Source: SMBSF63 sp034003545
GTDB taxonomy: Bacteria > Chloroflexota > Anaerolineae > Anaerolineales > Anaerolineaceae
Assembly (NCBI GenBank): GCA_964447155.1
Contig: CAYURM010000001.1
Coordinates: 62,001 to 126,000, forward strand
Direction of reading: 5' to 3'
Length of the DNA stretch: 64,000 nt
Position 1 is the first letter of the stretch, and each line of letters opens with the position of its first letter. This document shows positions 16,841-26,479 of this stretch, piece after piece. The position numbers and the translations under genes are program-made. Under the pieces are notes generated by a model, which was not told the origin of the DNA, made no database searches, and saw only the letters and a list, made by a program, of their open reading frames with translations.

Positions 16841-19189
16841 TTATAATTCGATTTGAATATCCACCCGGTCTTTGCCCGCCACCGGGAAGCGGTATACATC
16901 CTCGCGTAACTGCTGCCAGGCCATCGGCATCCCGTTGCAATACGCTGATTTTGGCTCCGAAGGCAGACACAAATCGACATTCCCGGCCAGTTCCCGCCCG
17001 CAGTCCAGCGTGAACCGCAAGCCGGATACAGATACTTCCCACTCGCTCACTTCCAGTCCTTGCGAGAGATGCATGTCGCTGCCCAGATACTGCGGCAGGC
17101 TGGTGTTCAGCTTGCGGACTGCCAACACCACCGCGCTGTGCGGCGGGGCCTGCATTTTTACCACCGGGTGCAGCGCATCCATCCAGCTTACTTCACCGTC
17201 CCAGAAACTGCGTACCCAGTAGGTGCCATTCGGCAAATGGAAATCGGAGCCATACAGGCGCAGGTCTTTCGGCTTGTCCTGCCAGTTCAAATATGCCAGC
17301 AAATACCAGCTCCCCACAGCGCCGCGCAGGTCAAGCCGCAAATGGGCCGGCTGATTTTCATCCAGCCAATCCACCACCTCGGCGCGCTCGCCAATCACCG
17401 GCAGCAGTGCTTCGGCAATGCGAATACGATCCTCGGCCAGCAATTGCAAATCATCCGATAGCAGCAGAGACCCGCCTGTCATCCCGATCACAGTTGCCAG
17501 CATCTGCACTTCCGGCAGGCTCAATTTGGTTTCACTGCGCACCAGCAGGCAGTCGGGGTCATTGATCCACCAATGCTTGTGCAGCGGTGCACGGGTGATG
17601 ATATTATTCAACGCATTGCGCGTGGACGGGATAAATTTCTCTTCCCTGAATACTGGTTTGATCCTGTTAAAATGCGGCTCCCATGTGTCAGCCACATCCT
17701 CCCCAATCCGCATCGCATCAAACAGGCCCAGCGACGGCCCCAACGGTGCGCCGCAGCCTACCAGACAGGTATCCTCTCCAGCTGCTTCGCGCAGTATTTC
17801 CAGTGCCGCACGCAGCACCTGCGCCCGCGTGCGGGTCATATCGTGCCGCTGGCCTTCCAGCGCTCCTGCGTACAGAAAATCCAGCTTGAGATACGGGAAA
17901 CCCCATTCCTTGACCGCTGTTACCACCGTGCGCCGGGCATATTCCCGCGCCCCTGGATGGGTCAGATCCAATGCCTGGGTGAATACATTCCAGATGAAAC
18001 CGGCACTGACCGGCTTGCCCTTCTCATTGCGCAGCAAATACTCTGGATGTTCCTTCGCAATCGCTGATTTGGGATGCACAATAAACGGCGCCAGCCACAA
18101 ACCAGGGGTCAACCCGGCATCCTTAATTTCGGCTGCCAGCGGCGCCACCCCATCCGGGAACCCGTCGCTGAACGTGAACCAGTCCCCCACTTCGCTTTCA
18201 AAGCCGTCGTCAATCTGCACCAGCTTCAATGGCAGCCGGCCTTGCAACCGGGTCACGGCATTTAAGTTCTGGCGCACATCCTCGGCGGTCACTTTTTGGT
18301 AATAGTGATACCAGGAACACCACCCAACCGGTGATTCGTCCTTTACCTTGATCTCATTCTCCCGCGCGACGGCATTCAGATACGGCGCAATCGCATCGTT
18401 GATGTCCATCAGAAAAGGATAAATGACTGCCCAGTCGGTTTCCATCACCGCGCCAGGCTCCAGCCGGGTATGATCCCCATTTGCCCACAAACGCAGCACC
18501 GGACGACTCTTGAACTTCACCTCCACCGAACCAAAATGCTGCTTCTGTGAAAGAAATCCTAATACCATCGCCTTGCGATTGGCGCGGTCAGCCACCACCC
18601 CGTAAAAATCACTGGCAAAATGGCCCACATGGTGCGGCTGAGGCGTGCCCGGATTGGCACACAGCGGATCGCGGATCTTCGCCATCCGTGTCCGGAACGG
18701 CGCTTTGTCCGCCATATACGTGGCCGTATGCCCCCACGACTGCCAGTTATTGGAATAAAAACTGTATTTGGTCGGTCGCACTGGCTCGCACACCTGCCAG
18801 TGACCGCCACCCTCGTCAATATTCAACAAACTGATCTTGTCAATCCAGACCGGATATTTCCCTTCGTTTTGTACGGATATCTTCCACAGGAACAGCGGCC
18901 TTTCCTCTGACAACGCAAATGTCAGCTTGTAGGTCAGGCCATGCGCCCCAGGCTTGGTCTCGTAGACCATCCGCGTCACCAGGCCGTGTTCGGTTTCAAT
19001 GCCTTCGCCCAGCCGCGCAGAGGCGGAAAGCCAATCCGACTCAAGCTCGGTATACGGGCGTCCCTGGGCAGTATAAGACACACTCAACCGGGCATCATCC
19101 AGCCGCGGCATCCCGCTTGTCTCGGGATACAAGCTAAACGTCCCCCGTTCAGGCACAAATTTCAGGCGGAAATAAGGTGTATGGATCAC
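16841..19189 (-). CDS. Alpha-galactosidase-type glycoside hydrolase (GH36/clan GH-D)
   Basis: Hydrolyses terminal alpha-galactosyl (or related) residues; with no signal peptide it acts inside the cell. It has an N-terminal beta-sandwich, a central TIM barrel and a C-terminal beta domain. Barrel motifs are LVQIDDGFESEVGDWF, GLWLAPFIVHPKS, FPYLKLDFLYAGAL (nucleophile Asp after KL) and DAMRIGEDVADTW (candidate acid/base Asp). The open frame reaches a TTG at 19228, but I prefer the GTG at 19189 because GGGAG lies seven bases upstream and the protein then begins MIHTPYFRLKF. About 780 residues, usual for GH36. Monocistronic; the exact substrate is uncertain. Confidence 0.85.
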   Translation of the reverse strand: MIHTPYFRLKFVPERGTFSLYPETSGMPRLDDARLSVSYTAQGRPYTELESDWLSASARLGEGIETEHGLVTRMVYETKPGAHGLTYKLTFALSEERPLFLWKISVQNEGKYPVWIDKISLLNIDEGGGHWQVCEPVRPTKYSFYSNNWQSWGHTATYMADKAPFRTRMAKIRDPLCANPGTPQPHHVGHFASDFYGVVADRANRKAMVLGFLSQKQHFGSVEVKFKSRPVLRLWANGDHTRLEPGAVMETDWAVIYPFLMDINDAIAPYLNAVARENEIKVKDESPVGWCSWYHYYQKVTAEDVRQNLNAVTRLQGRLPLKLVQIDDGFESEVGDWFTFSDGFPDGVAPLAAEIKDAGLTPGLWLAPFIVHPKSAIAKEHPEYLLRNEKGKPVSAGFIWNVFTQALDLTHPGAREYARRTVVTAVKEWGFPYLKLDFLYAGALEGQRHDMTRTRAQVLRAALEILREAAGEDTCLVGCGAPLGPSLGLFDAMRIGEDVADTWEPHFNRIKPVFREEKFIPSTRNALNNIITRAPLHKHWWINDPDCLLVRSETKLSLPEVQMLATVIGMTGGSLLLSDDLQLLAEDRIRIAEALLPVIGERAEVVDWLDENQPAHLRLDLRGAVGSWYLLAYLNWQDKPKDLRLYGSDFHLPNGTYWVRSFWDGEVSWMDALHPVVKMQAPPHSAVVLAVRKLNTSLPQYLGSDMHLSQGLEVSEWEVSVSGLRFTLDCGRELAGNVDLCLPSEPKSAYCNGMPMAWQQLREDVYRFPVAGKDRVDIQIEL

Positions 19190-19228
19190 AACGCAGCTCC
19201 CTGTATGGATGACTTCTTCAGTGAACAA

Positions 19229-19520
19229 TCAGGTAGATTCAACAACCGCATTAATCATATCACAGGCGGGGAAAGTTGATGAAACACCGGGGTAGCCAGT
19301 CAATCAGGCAATCAGGAAGCAGGAACGGATCAAAGTCATCCCGCAGGTTGGACTTGTCATATTGTTCGCATGCTTGTGAAGCTGTTGCCGATGTTGCCTT
19401 CGCACAACTTGCATCCCTGCGGGAGGCTCCCTGCTGGCGGTTGGAGAGCATTCCGCAGGGACTGAGGAATGCAGGAGATAAGGTACTGTGACCCTGGCAG
19501 TTTCCCACAGCGCCGAGACA
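19229..19520. other. Intergenic stretch, nothing recognised
   Basis: About 290 bp between the alpha-galactosidase start and the iron-sulfur remnant. Several short direct and inverted GCAGGGA-like words occur (CATCCCTGCGGGAGG, CATTCCGCAGGGAC near 19410-19460), but there is no gene, RNA or clear promoter. Confidence 0.4.
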
Positions 19521-19751
19521 CTACTTCAAATCCACCCGCAACCATCCATGGCCCTTACGCGCCTTCGGCTTGCGGCCATAAAACAAATCATCCATCCGCA
19601 GCGCGGCTCGGCGCGCAAACCCCGAATGACGGATCGCCGTCCGCATAAGATCATGCCCGAAACCGGCAGGATGTGCATACGGACACACCGCCATGCAGCG
19701 TCCACAATCCGTGCCCACCATCGTCCAGTATGAAAAACAGCGGATTATGAT
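19521..19751 (-). pseudogene. C-terminal remnant of a 4Fe-4S (reductive-dehalogenase-like) protein
   Basis: The minus-strand frame from the stop at 19752-19754 reads RVFSYWTMVGTDCGRCMAVC, then PYAHP, ending RMDDLFYGRKPKARKGHGWL and a stop at 19521. The CxxCxxxCP cluster with VGTDCG and YAHP matches the last cluster and tail of a family of membrane-associated 4Fe-4S proteins related to reductive dehalogenases/QueG. Those are several hundred residues long; here an in-frame stop precedes the fragment, and the DinG gene starts only 40 bp beyond. I infer that the 5' part was deleted. Confidence 0.7.
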
Positions 19752-19790
19752 TTATCCATTCTAAATTGCCCTGGATGGTATAATCACCCC

Positions 19791-22586
19791 ATGTCATCCA
19801 TCGTATGCATCGATCTCGAAACCACTGGTCTCGACCCGAAAAAAGACGCCATCATAGAGATCGGCGCAGTTCGTTTCAATGGCAGCCGCGTTGAAGCCGA
19901 GTGGTCGACTCTCATTAACCCCCATCGCCCCATTCCTTCCTTTATCACTCAACTGACCGGCATCTCTGATGCGATGGTCGTCCAGGCTCCGCCCATCAAG
20001 GCCGTCCTGCAGGAACTGGCTGACTTTGTCGGCAATGACCCCATCCTTGGGCACAATGTCCAGTTTGATGTCGGCTTCCTGCGCCAGCAGGGCATCTTTC
20101 AGAACAACCTCACCATTGACACCTACGAACTGGCGGCAGTGCTCATGCCCACCGCCGGACGCTACAACCTGGGCATCCTCGGCCAGCAGCTCAACATCCT
20201 CCTGCCCGGCAGCCACCGCGCCCTGGATGATGCCCGCCTGACTCATGCCGTGCTGGTCGAAATGCACAAAAAAGCCCGCACCCTGCCGGTTGAACTGATT
20301 GAGGAATTCCTGCGTATCAGCGAACCCTTCGACTGGGACGGCCGCTGGTTGTTTGAGGAAATCATCACCGAACACATCCAGCAGGGCTACCAACCCGGCC
20401 GCGCCGCGCGCCTCGACATCACCCCCACCCTGCGCAAGGGCTGGGATCACAGCGCCCGTCTGACCCCTGCTGACCCACCCATCCCGCTTGACACCGAAGA
20501 AGTCGCCGCCATCCTGGAATACGGCGGCCCTTTCTCGCGCTATTTTGAGCAGTATGAACAGCGCGACCAGCAAGTGGAAATGCTCCGCACCGTTACCGAC
20601 GCCATCTCCAACAGCCTCCATTACATGATCGAAGCCGGCACCGGCACAGGCAAATCCTTTGCCTACCTGGTGCCCGCCGCCCTGTGGGCCATCCAGAACC
20701 AGCAGCCCGTTGTCATCTCCACCAATACGATCAACCTGCAAGACCAGTTGATCAACAAGGATATCCCCGACCTGACCGCCGCCCTGGACATTGACCTGCG
20801 CGCTGTGGTGCTCAAAGGCCGTTCCAACTACCTCTGTCCCCGCCGCCTGGAAGCCATGCGCCGCCGCACACCCAACAGCGTCGAAGAAGTGCGCGTCATG
20901 TCGAAGATCCTCGTCTGGCTGTACGAAGGCGGCAGCGGTGACCGTAACGAGATCAACCTCAACGGCCCCCTGGAACGCGAAGTCTGGCGGCTCCTGTCTG
21001 CCGAGGATGAAGCCTGCAGCGCCGAAAATTGCCAGGCCCGCATGGGCGGCACCTGTCCCTTCTATCAGGCGCATCAGGCTGCCGAATCTGCCCATATCAT
21101 CATCGTCAACCATGCCCTTCTGCTGGCGGACGTTGCCACCGGCAACCGCGTCCTGCCCGCCTTCAAGCACCTCATCATCGATGAAGCCCACCACATCGAA
21201 TCGGCCACCACCAGTTCAATGAGCTATACCCTGTCACATGGCGATATCACCCGTCTGTTGAAGGAATTGGGCGGCACCTCCACAGGTACTTTGCGCCACC
21301 TGCTCAAGCTGATCAAACCCATGCTCAGCCCGGCCGACTATGCCGGTTTTCAGCAGGCTGCCCAGCGCATCACTGACCTCGCTTTCCGTCTGGAACATGA
21401 TTTCGGCGTCTTCTTTGACGCCATGAAAGACTTCCTCTCTGAACAACGTGACGGCCGGCCAATGAGCAATTACGGCCAGCAGGAACGCATCCTGCCCTCC
21501 ACCCGCACCCTGCCCATCTGGCTGGATGTCGAGATCGGCTGGGATACCACCCTCGAGACCATTGGCCTGCTGCTGAACCTGCTCAACGAACTGGTCAAAT
21601 CGCTCGGTCACATCATCGACGGCTCATCAGACGAGATCAATGATGTGCGCGGCCTCCTCGGGCAGATCTACTCCCGCCTGGATGAAGCCCAGGTCAACGG
21701 CACTTCCCTCGTCTCGGAGGGCGACCCAGGCCGCATCTACTGGGTCGAGCAGCACCCCCGCCGGCGCTATCTGACCCTCAACATCGCACCCCTCACCATC
21801 GGCCCGATGATGGAAGAATACCTGTGGCATGAGAAAGAAAGCGTCATCCTCACCTCGGCCACCCTGACCACCAATGGCGATTTCGACTACCTGCGCAACC
21901 GGCTGTACGCTGACGAAGCAGACGAGCTCGCCCTCGGCTCGCCTTTTGACTACGAAACCGCCACCCTGCTGTACGTGGTCAATGACATCCCCGAGCCGTC
22001 CGACCGTTCCACTTACCAGCGTATGCTGGACCAGTCCCTGTTGCAGCTCTCCCGCGCCACTTCCGGCCGCCTGCTGGCGCTGTTCACCTCCTACGCCCAG
22101 CTCAAAACCACATCAAATGCTATCAGTCCCGCCTTGAACGACAGCAACATCTACGTCTATGAACAGGGCGAAGGCGCTTCCCCCAACGCCCTGCTGGAAA
22201 TGTTCCGCTCGGCAGAGGCCGCCATCCTGCTCGGCACGCGTTCCTTCTGGGAAGGCGTCGATGTGCCCGGTGATGCCCTCTCGGTGGTTGCCATCACCAA
22301 GCTGCCCTTCGATGTCCCCTCTGACCCGATCATCGCTGCCCGCGGCGAGACCTTCGAGAACCCCTTCAACCAGTACATGGTGCCCGAAGCCATCCTGCGC
22401 TTCCGCCAGGGCTTTGGCCGCCTGATCCGCACCCAATACGACCGCGGCGTCGTCGTCATCTATGACCGCCGTGTGCTCACCAAAACCTACGGCCGCGCCT
22501 TCCTTGAATCCCTGCCCCAATGCACCGTCCAGGTCGGCCCCGCCCGCGACCTGCCCGATGCGGCCTCGCGCTGGCTGAATCTTTAA
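19791..22586 (+). CDS. dinG: DinG-family Fe-S helicase with N-terminal DnaQ-type exonuclease
   Basis: A 931-residue DNA repair enzyme. Residues 1-165 form a 3'-5' exonuclease domain (IDLETTGLDP with Asp8 and Glu10; later LGHNVQFDVGFL and HRALDDARLT). The XPD-like superfamily 2 helicase follows: Walker A AGTGTGKS (Lys288), four cysteines for the Fe-S cluster (349, 409, 414, 422), DEAH box (IIDEAHHIES) and C-terminal motifs GTRSFWEGVDVPG and FRQGFGRLIRT. All four Cys are present, so the cluster should form, unlike in many Firmicute DinG proteins. The 3' end overlaps the convergent methyltransferase gene by 4 bp. Confidence 0.93.
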   Translation: MSSIVCIDLETTGLDPKKDAIIEIGAVRFNGSRVEAEWSTLINPHRPIPSFITQLTGISDAMVVQAPPIKAVLQELADFVGNDPILGHNVQFDVGFLRQQGIFQNNLTIDTYELAAVLMPTAGRYNLGILGQQLNILLPGSHRALDDARLTHAVLVEMHKKARTLPVELIEEFLRISEPFDWDGRWLFEEIITEHIQQGYQPGRAARLDITPTLRKGWDHSARLTPADPPIPLDTEEVAAILEYGGPFSRYFEQYEQRDQQVEMLRTVTDAISNSLHYMIEAGTGTGKSFAYLVPAALWAIQNQQPVVISTNTINLQDQLINKDIPDLTAALDIDLRAVVLKGRSNYLCPRRLEAMRRRTPNSVEEVRVMSKILVWLYEGGSGDRNEINLNGPLEREVWRLLSAEDEACSAENCQARMGGTCPFYQAHQAAESAHIIIVNHALLLADVATGNRVLPAFKHLIIDEAHHIESATTSSMSYTLSHGDITRLLKELGGTSTGTLRHLLKLIKPMLSPADYAGFQQAAQRITDLAFRLEHDFGVFFDAMKDFLSEQRDGRPMSNYGQQERILPSTRTLPIWLDVEIGWDTTLETIGLLLNLLNELVKSLGHIIDGSSDEINDVRGLLGQIYSRLDEAQVNGTSLVSEGDPGRIYWVEQHPRRRYLTLNIAPLTIGPMMEEYLWHEKESVILTSATLTTNGDFDYLRNRLYADEADELALGSPFDYETATLLYVVNDIPEPSDRSTYQRMLDQSLLQLSRATSGRLLALFTSYAQLKTTSNAISPALNDSNIYVYEQGEGASPNALLEMFRSAEAAILLGTRSFWEGVDVPGDALSVVAITKLPFDVPSDPIIAARGETFENPFNQYMVPEAILRFRQGFGRLIRTQYDRGVVVIYDRRVLTKTYGRAFLESLPQCTVQVGPARDLPDAASRWLNL

Positions 22587-23155
22587 CTTTCCATTTTCTC
22601 CACCACCACCCACGCAATATTTCCCTCGCGCACAATGCTGATCTTCGCCGGCAGCCCTGCATACATCCCCGCAATCTCGTCCGGTGAAAGGAAATGACTG
22701 CGCATCAGCAGCACCTTCTCCGCCACCGCCAGAAACTTGACAAAGTTCGTGGCAATATCCGGCTCTTCGATCACCAGTCTCCCGCCGGGCTTCAACACCC
22801 GCCACATCTCCAGGCAGGTCTGGCGCTGATCAACTACGTGATGCAGCGCATCCACCATCAACACGCGCTCAAAACTGCCGTCCTCAAATGGCAGGCATTC
22901 AATCGTGGTTGCGGATGCTAACAGACCGGGCTTCTTCCTCGCCTCCCGCATCATTTGAAGAGAAGCGTCCGCCACCACCACCTGACAAGCCGGGCAGCCC
23001 ACATGCTGCGCCACCCGCCCCGTGCCCCCCGCCGCGTCCAGCAGCAGCCCCTCAAAGGGCAGATCCAGCACCTTCCGCCAGATATCCGTCTTCGTCGAAC
23101 CAATAAAACGGTCATAAAACGGCGCAAGTATCCCAAAATGATCCAGTATAGGCAT
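22583..23155 (-). CDS. Class I SAM-dependent methyltransferase (UbiE/Methyltransf_11 type)
   Basis: A 190-residue cytoplasmic methyltransferase. The SAM-binding motif is LLLDAAGGTGRVAQHV, with ADAS after strand 2, LPFEDGSFERVLMVDALHH (motif II) and RVLKPGGRLVIEEPD (motif III). The substrate is unknown; the start resembles quinone methyltransferases, but there is no supporting context. I chose the ATG at 23155 because GGAAGGAAGG lies just upstream; the longer frame to 23212 begins with a non-ATG codon and runs through a hairpin. It overlaps the end of dinG by 4 bp tail to tail. Confidence 0.85.
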   Translation of the reverse strand: MPILDHFGILAPFYDRFIGSTKTDIWRKVLDLPFEGLLLDAAGGTGRVAQHVGCPACQVVVADASLQMMREARKKPGLLASATTIECLPFEDGSFERVLMVDALHHVVDQRQTCLEMWRVLKPGGRLVIEEPDIATNFVKFLAVAEKVLLMRSHFLSPDEIAGMYAGLPAKISIVREGNIAWVVVEKMES

Positions 23156-23174
23156 AACAACCTTCCTTCCAAAA

Positions 23175-23203
23175 GCAGGTACAGGTAAACACCCTGTACC
23201 TGC
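23175..23203 (-). terminator. Hairpin upstream of the methyltransferase gene, possible terminator
   Basis: 11-bp perfect arms (GCAGGTACAGG / CCTGTACCTGC) with a 7-base loop. Read on the minus strand, TTTT and then the methyltransferase ribosome-binding site follow, so it could end read-through from lysA or act as an attenuator. Confidence 0.5.
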
Positions 23204-23279
23204 GATTAACACACATCAACCGGACTCAAATCATAACACCAATCTTAAATTCCCTCTCATCAAACAAAACCAATATATG

Positions 23280-23318
23280 CCTTCCCTAATTTGCAGTAGT
23301 ATCGCAAATTGGGGAAGG
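23280..23318. repeat. Long intergenic stem-loop downstream of lysA
   Basis: 15-bp arms (23280-23294, 23304-23318) with one mismatch and a 9-base loop, and no T-run. It lies 34 bp past the lysA stop and may stabilise its 3' end. Confidence 0.55.
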
Positions 23319-23351
23319 TTAGGATGGGGTGAAGTTGGTCGCGATTCACTC

Positions 23352-24662
23352 TCACGAACCATCACTCATCCACCAGCCGTCCTCAGCCGGGTCTTCCCTG
23401 CGCTGCATCACCTCTGCCCGCCCGTCTTCCAGCCACAACACCGCCGGACGCGAGGCCATATTGTAATTCGAGGACATGCTCAACTGATACGCCCCCGAAA
23501 CCGGCAAAGCAATCAATTCACCGCGGTGCATTTCCGGCAGTTCCAGCATCGGGATCAACTGGTCACCGGATTCGCAGTACTTGCCCACCAGCGAAGCGCG
23601 GTTGCGCATTCCGCTCGGCAGCCTGTCCACCAGCGCCGCCTCATACTTCGCCTGATACATCGCCGTCCGCGGATTATCCGCCATGCCGCCATCCACCGCC
23701 ACAATATACGTGCCATCACTGGAAAACTTGACCGCGCCGACTGTATAGACAGACACCCCGGCCTGACCCACCAGCCAGCGGCCAGGTTCCAGCAGCAGCT
23801 TGGGCAGCGGCCAGCCGCGCTTGCCACATTCCTTTTCCAGCATGGCACTCATCGTGCGCACCCAGTCCACTGCATCCGCCACTTTATCATCCAGCGTGTA
23901 CTGCACCCCCAGACCGCCCCCCGGACTCAACTCTGCGGCGATGAATTCTTCCTGCCCGGCCAGACCGATCAGGCGTTTCAACGCCTCCCCGTAAGGTGCA
24001 GCGTCAAACACCTGAGAACCCACGTGCGTATGCAGCCCGCGCAGTTTCAGCCAACGGCTGGCCTGGGCAAAGCGGATGCCCTCCGAAGCCTGACCATCAT
24101 AGATCGGCAGGCCAAATTTTGAAGCGATATCGCCCGTCTGCCAGTAGCGGTGAGTTTCCACCTTAACACCCGGGGTGATCCGCAGCCAGATGTTGATCAC
24201 TTGCTTGCGCTCAATAGCCATCGTTTCCAGCAAAACCAGCTCGGAAAGATTATCAACCACAATATCGGAAATGCCCCACTCCATCGCAAACAGCAGCTCC
24301 GGCACGGTCTTGTTATTGCCGTGAAAATGCACCATCTTCGGTGAAAATCCCGCCTTTTTGGCAACCTTTAATTCCCCCAGGCTGACCACGTCCACGCCCA
24401 ACCCCATCGCCGCCATACGCTTGGCCATGCCCAATGAAAAATACGCCTTGGCGGCATACGTGATCTCAAACCCGCCGCGATAATGATTTGCAAATGCCGT
24501 GCGCAGCACATCAAGCTGGGAACGCAGCGTCGCGCCGTCATACAGGTACAAAGGCGAACCGTATTGCTGCACCAGATCGCGCACCAACTGGCCGGCAATC
24601 ATCATCTGGCCTTTCTCGTCCCGTCGTGTCGTGATGGGAAATAATGATAACGTTTCGTTCAC
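23352..24662 (-). CDS. lysA: Diaminopimelate decarboxylase
   Basis: Last step of lysine synthesis: removes CO2 from meso-diaminopimelate with PLP. A fold-III decarboxylase of 436 residues. The PLP lysine is Lys72 (ITYAAKAYFSLG). Other motifs are HVGSQVFD, ELSPGGGLGVQYT (phosphate-binding glycines), EPGRWLVGQAG, the cysteine motif GKYCESGDQLI, and GAYQLSMSSNYN near the end. It starts at a GTG with GAGG six bases upstream. Transcribed alone, divergent from the ROK regulator. The asd and lysC genes that feed the same pathway are 30 kb away. Confidence 0.94.
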   Translation of the reverse strand: MNETLSLFPITTRRDEKGQMMIAGQLVRDLVQQYGSPLYLYDGATLRSQLDVLRTAFANHYRGGFEITYAAKAYFSLGMAKRMAAMGLGVDVVSLGELKVAKKAGFSPKMVHFHGNNKTVPELLFAMEWGISDIVVDNLSELVLLETMAIERKQVINIWLRITPGVKVETHRYWQTGDIASKFGLPIYDGQASEGIRFAQASRWLKLRGLHTHVGSQVFDAAPYGEALKRLIGLAGQEEFIAAELSPGGGLGVQYTLDDKVADAVDWVRTMSAMLEKECGKRGWPLPKLLLEPGRWLVGQAGVSVYTVGAVKFSSDGTYIVAVDGGMADNPRTAMYQAKYEAALVDRLPSGMRNRASLVGKYCESGDQLIPMLELPEMHRGELIALPVSGAYQLSMSSNYNMASRPAVLWLEDGRAEVMQRREDPAEDGWWMSDGS

Positions 24663-24753
24663 AATAACCTCGTCCGTATCCGAAAAACTGTCCTAGTTTT
24701 ACCACAAAATGGATTGCTTAAGCATGCTTTGGTGCGATGGGGAGCAGTCAGGT

Positions 24754-24785
24754 TTTATAGCATCGTCACGCAATGCCATTGTCAA
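24754..24785 (-). promoter_or_regulatory. Candidate lysA promoter
   Basis: On the minus strand TTGACA (24780-24785) is followed after 17 bases by TGCTAT (24757-24762), which overlaps the better TATAAA (24754-24759). This is about 90 bp before the lysA start. I see no lysine riboswitch elements in the leader. Confidence 0.45.
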
Positions 24786-24956
24786 TCCACAGCAAACTTA
24801 AGCTGGGCCTGTCGACGCGATGCCCGAATGGGTAAGCCGCAGCGGCGGCCATGGACAGACTGTCAGAACGAGGTCTGGCGTCACGCTTCTTCTCCCCAAC
24901 CCACAGCTAGTTATAACCACAATAGTCATAAGTATACTGGAATAAGTTGAATAACA

Positions 24957-24984
24957 TTGACTTATTATTAGATCTTGATATAAT
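24957..24984 (+). promoter_or_regulatory. Strong sigma-70-type promoter for the ROK regulator
   Basis: TTGACT (24957-24962) and a perfect TATAAT (24979-24984) with a 16-base spacer, 80 bp before the regulator start, in an AT-rich tract. Confidence 0.7.
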
Positions 24985-25064
24985 CAGGACATAACAAGTT
25001 TCACAGTCCGACCGATTTGGCCCAAGACCGCTCAATAATCACACAAGACAGGTAACCTCCTCTG

Positions 25065-26351
25065 ATGATTTTGGATAAAGCGACCATGCAGCCTTCCCTG
25101 AAAAGTTCAGCCGGCTTTCACCACAACCAAAAGGTTCGCGGCTTGATGTCCATTTCTCCTAATGAAGAGCTCCTCATTCATTTCATCCGCCAATATGACG
25201 GGTTGTCCAAAGAAGAGCTGGTAAAATTCACCCATTATTCCCGATCAAAAATCAACCGAATCCTCCAATCCCTCTCGGACAAAAACATCGTCGTTGAGAC
25301 CAACAAGAGTCAAACTACGGGCGGCCGGCGGGCGATGATCTTTAATATGAATGGAAAACTGGGCCTGGTTGCGGGCGTATACCTGGGAGCAACCAGTCTT
25401 GACCTGATTCTTTCTGACATGGCCGGGAAGATGATGGGCCGTTTCAGTGAAGAGGCATTTGTCAAGGATGGCCCCGTCGTTATCCTCGATCGGATCTGCG
25501 ACCTGCTCGGCCAAATGCTTGCGGCAAATGGCTTTTCCAATGAAAATTTGCTGGGCATCGGCATCGGCGTGCCTGGTCCGGTTGACTTTTTACTGGGTTC
25601 CTTGATCTATCCCACCATCATGCCAGGCTGGGATCAGTTTCCCATCGTATCGTACGTACATGAAACATTTCCCAATGCCTATGTTGTGGTGGACAATGAT
25701 GTCAATATGATGGCCGTTGGTGAATTCATCAATGGGGCTGGCAAAGGAACAAACAATCAGATTTTTGTAAAAATCGGCACCGGGATTGGCGCAGGCATTA
25801 TTTGCGAAGGGAAAATTTACCGGGGCACTTGTGGCAGCGCAGGCGATATCGCTCATATTTGCGTTGACAAAAACGGCCCGATTTGCGTTTGCGGGAACAC
25901 CGGTTGCCTCGAAGCTTTGGCAGGCGGCCCCGCCATCGCAAATTTGGGGATCAGGGCGATTAACGAGGAAAAATCAACCATTCTCCAGAAGTATTATGAC
26001 AAAAACAAGGGTCAATTGACCAGCGTGGATATCGGTAATGCTGCCAGAGAAGGAGATGCCGTATCGATCGAGATCATCCGCGACAGCGGGCGGCTGATCG
26101 GCGAAGTCATTGCCGGGCTGGTGAACTTCTTTAACCCGGGGATAATTATCATCGGCGGCGGCGTCAGCAAACTGGGCAACCTTTTCCTTTCCTCCATCCG
26201 CCAGGCAGTATTAAAACGCTCGCTCCCTCTGGCTTCAAGCAATTTATTGATCACCTTTTCTGACCTGGGCGACGACGCAGGCGTTCTTGGTGCAGTAAAT
26301 ATGACCATGGACACCCTGTTCCTCGCACAGCCCGAAGAAATTATCAGGTAA
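25065..26351 (+). CDS. ROK-family transcriptional regulator (NagC/XylR type)
   Basis: A 428-residue DNA-binding sugar sensor. A winged helix-turn-helix (about residues 28-90: LIHFIRQYDGLSKEELVKFT, then SRSKINRILQSL) precedes a full ROK domain: GVYLGATSLDLIL, GIGIGVPGPVD, KIGTGIGAGII, and the zinc site made by a His in GDIAHICV and the cysteines of CVCGNTGCLE. The fold is of sugar-kinase type, but the HTH marks it as a regulator. It stands just upstream of a LacI regulator and the sugar cluster, which it may control. An alternative start is the ATG at 25086. Confidence 0.87.
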   Translation: MILDKATMQPSLKSSAGFHHNQKVRGLMSISPNEELLIHFIRQYDGLSKEELVKFTHYSRSKINRILQSLSDKNIVVETNKSQTTGGRRAMIFNMNGKLGLVAGVYLGATSLDLILSDMAGKMMGRFSEEAFVKDGPVVILDRICDLLGQMLAANGFSNENLLGIGIGVPGPVDFLLGSLIYPTIMPGWDQFPIVSYVHETFPNAYVVVDNDVNMMAVGEFINGAGKGTNNQIFVKIGTGIGAGIICEGKIYRGTCGSAGDIAHICVDKNGPICVCGNTGCLEALAGGPAIANLGIRAINEEKSTILQKYYDKNKGQLTSVDIGNAAREGDAVSIEIIRDSGRLIGEVIAGLVNFFNPGIIIIGGGVSKLGNLFLSSIRQAVLKRSLPLASSNLLITFSDLGDDAGVLGAVNMTMDTLFLAQPEEIIR

Positions 26352-26479
26352 AGAACTTTAATAATTCATCGAGAGGGTGCCGCCTGTCATGCAGCATTCC
26401 CGACATCGCGCCAAACGCCTGTCTCCGTTTTCAAATATATCATCATAAATATTGTTAAAACGGACCCTGAAAGATCCGC

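Noticed and set aside
19794..21194. 466-codon open frame opposite dinG
   Set aside because: A shadow of the dinG coding frame; no motif and no independent ribosome-binding site.
24663..24950. Possible lysine riboswitch in the lysA leader
   Set aside because: The conserved core words of the L box are not visible on the minus strand; only a promoter-like pair is seen.
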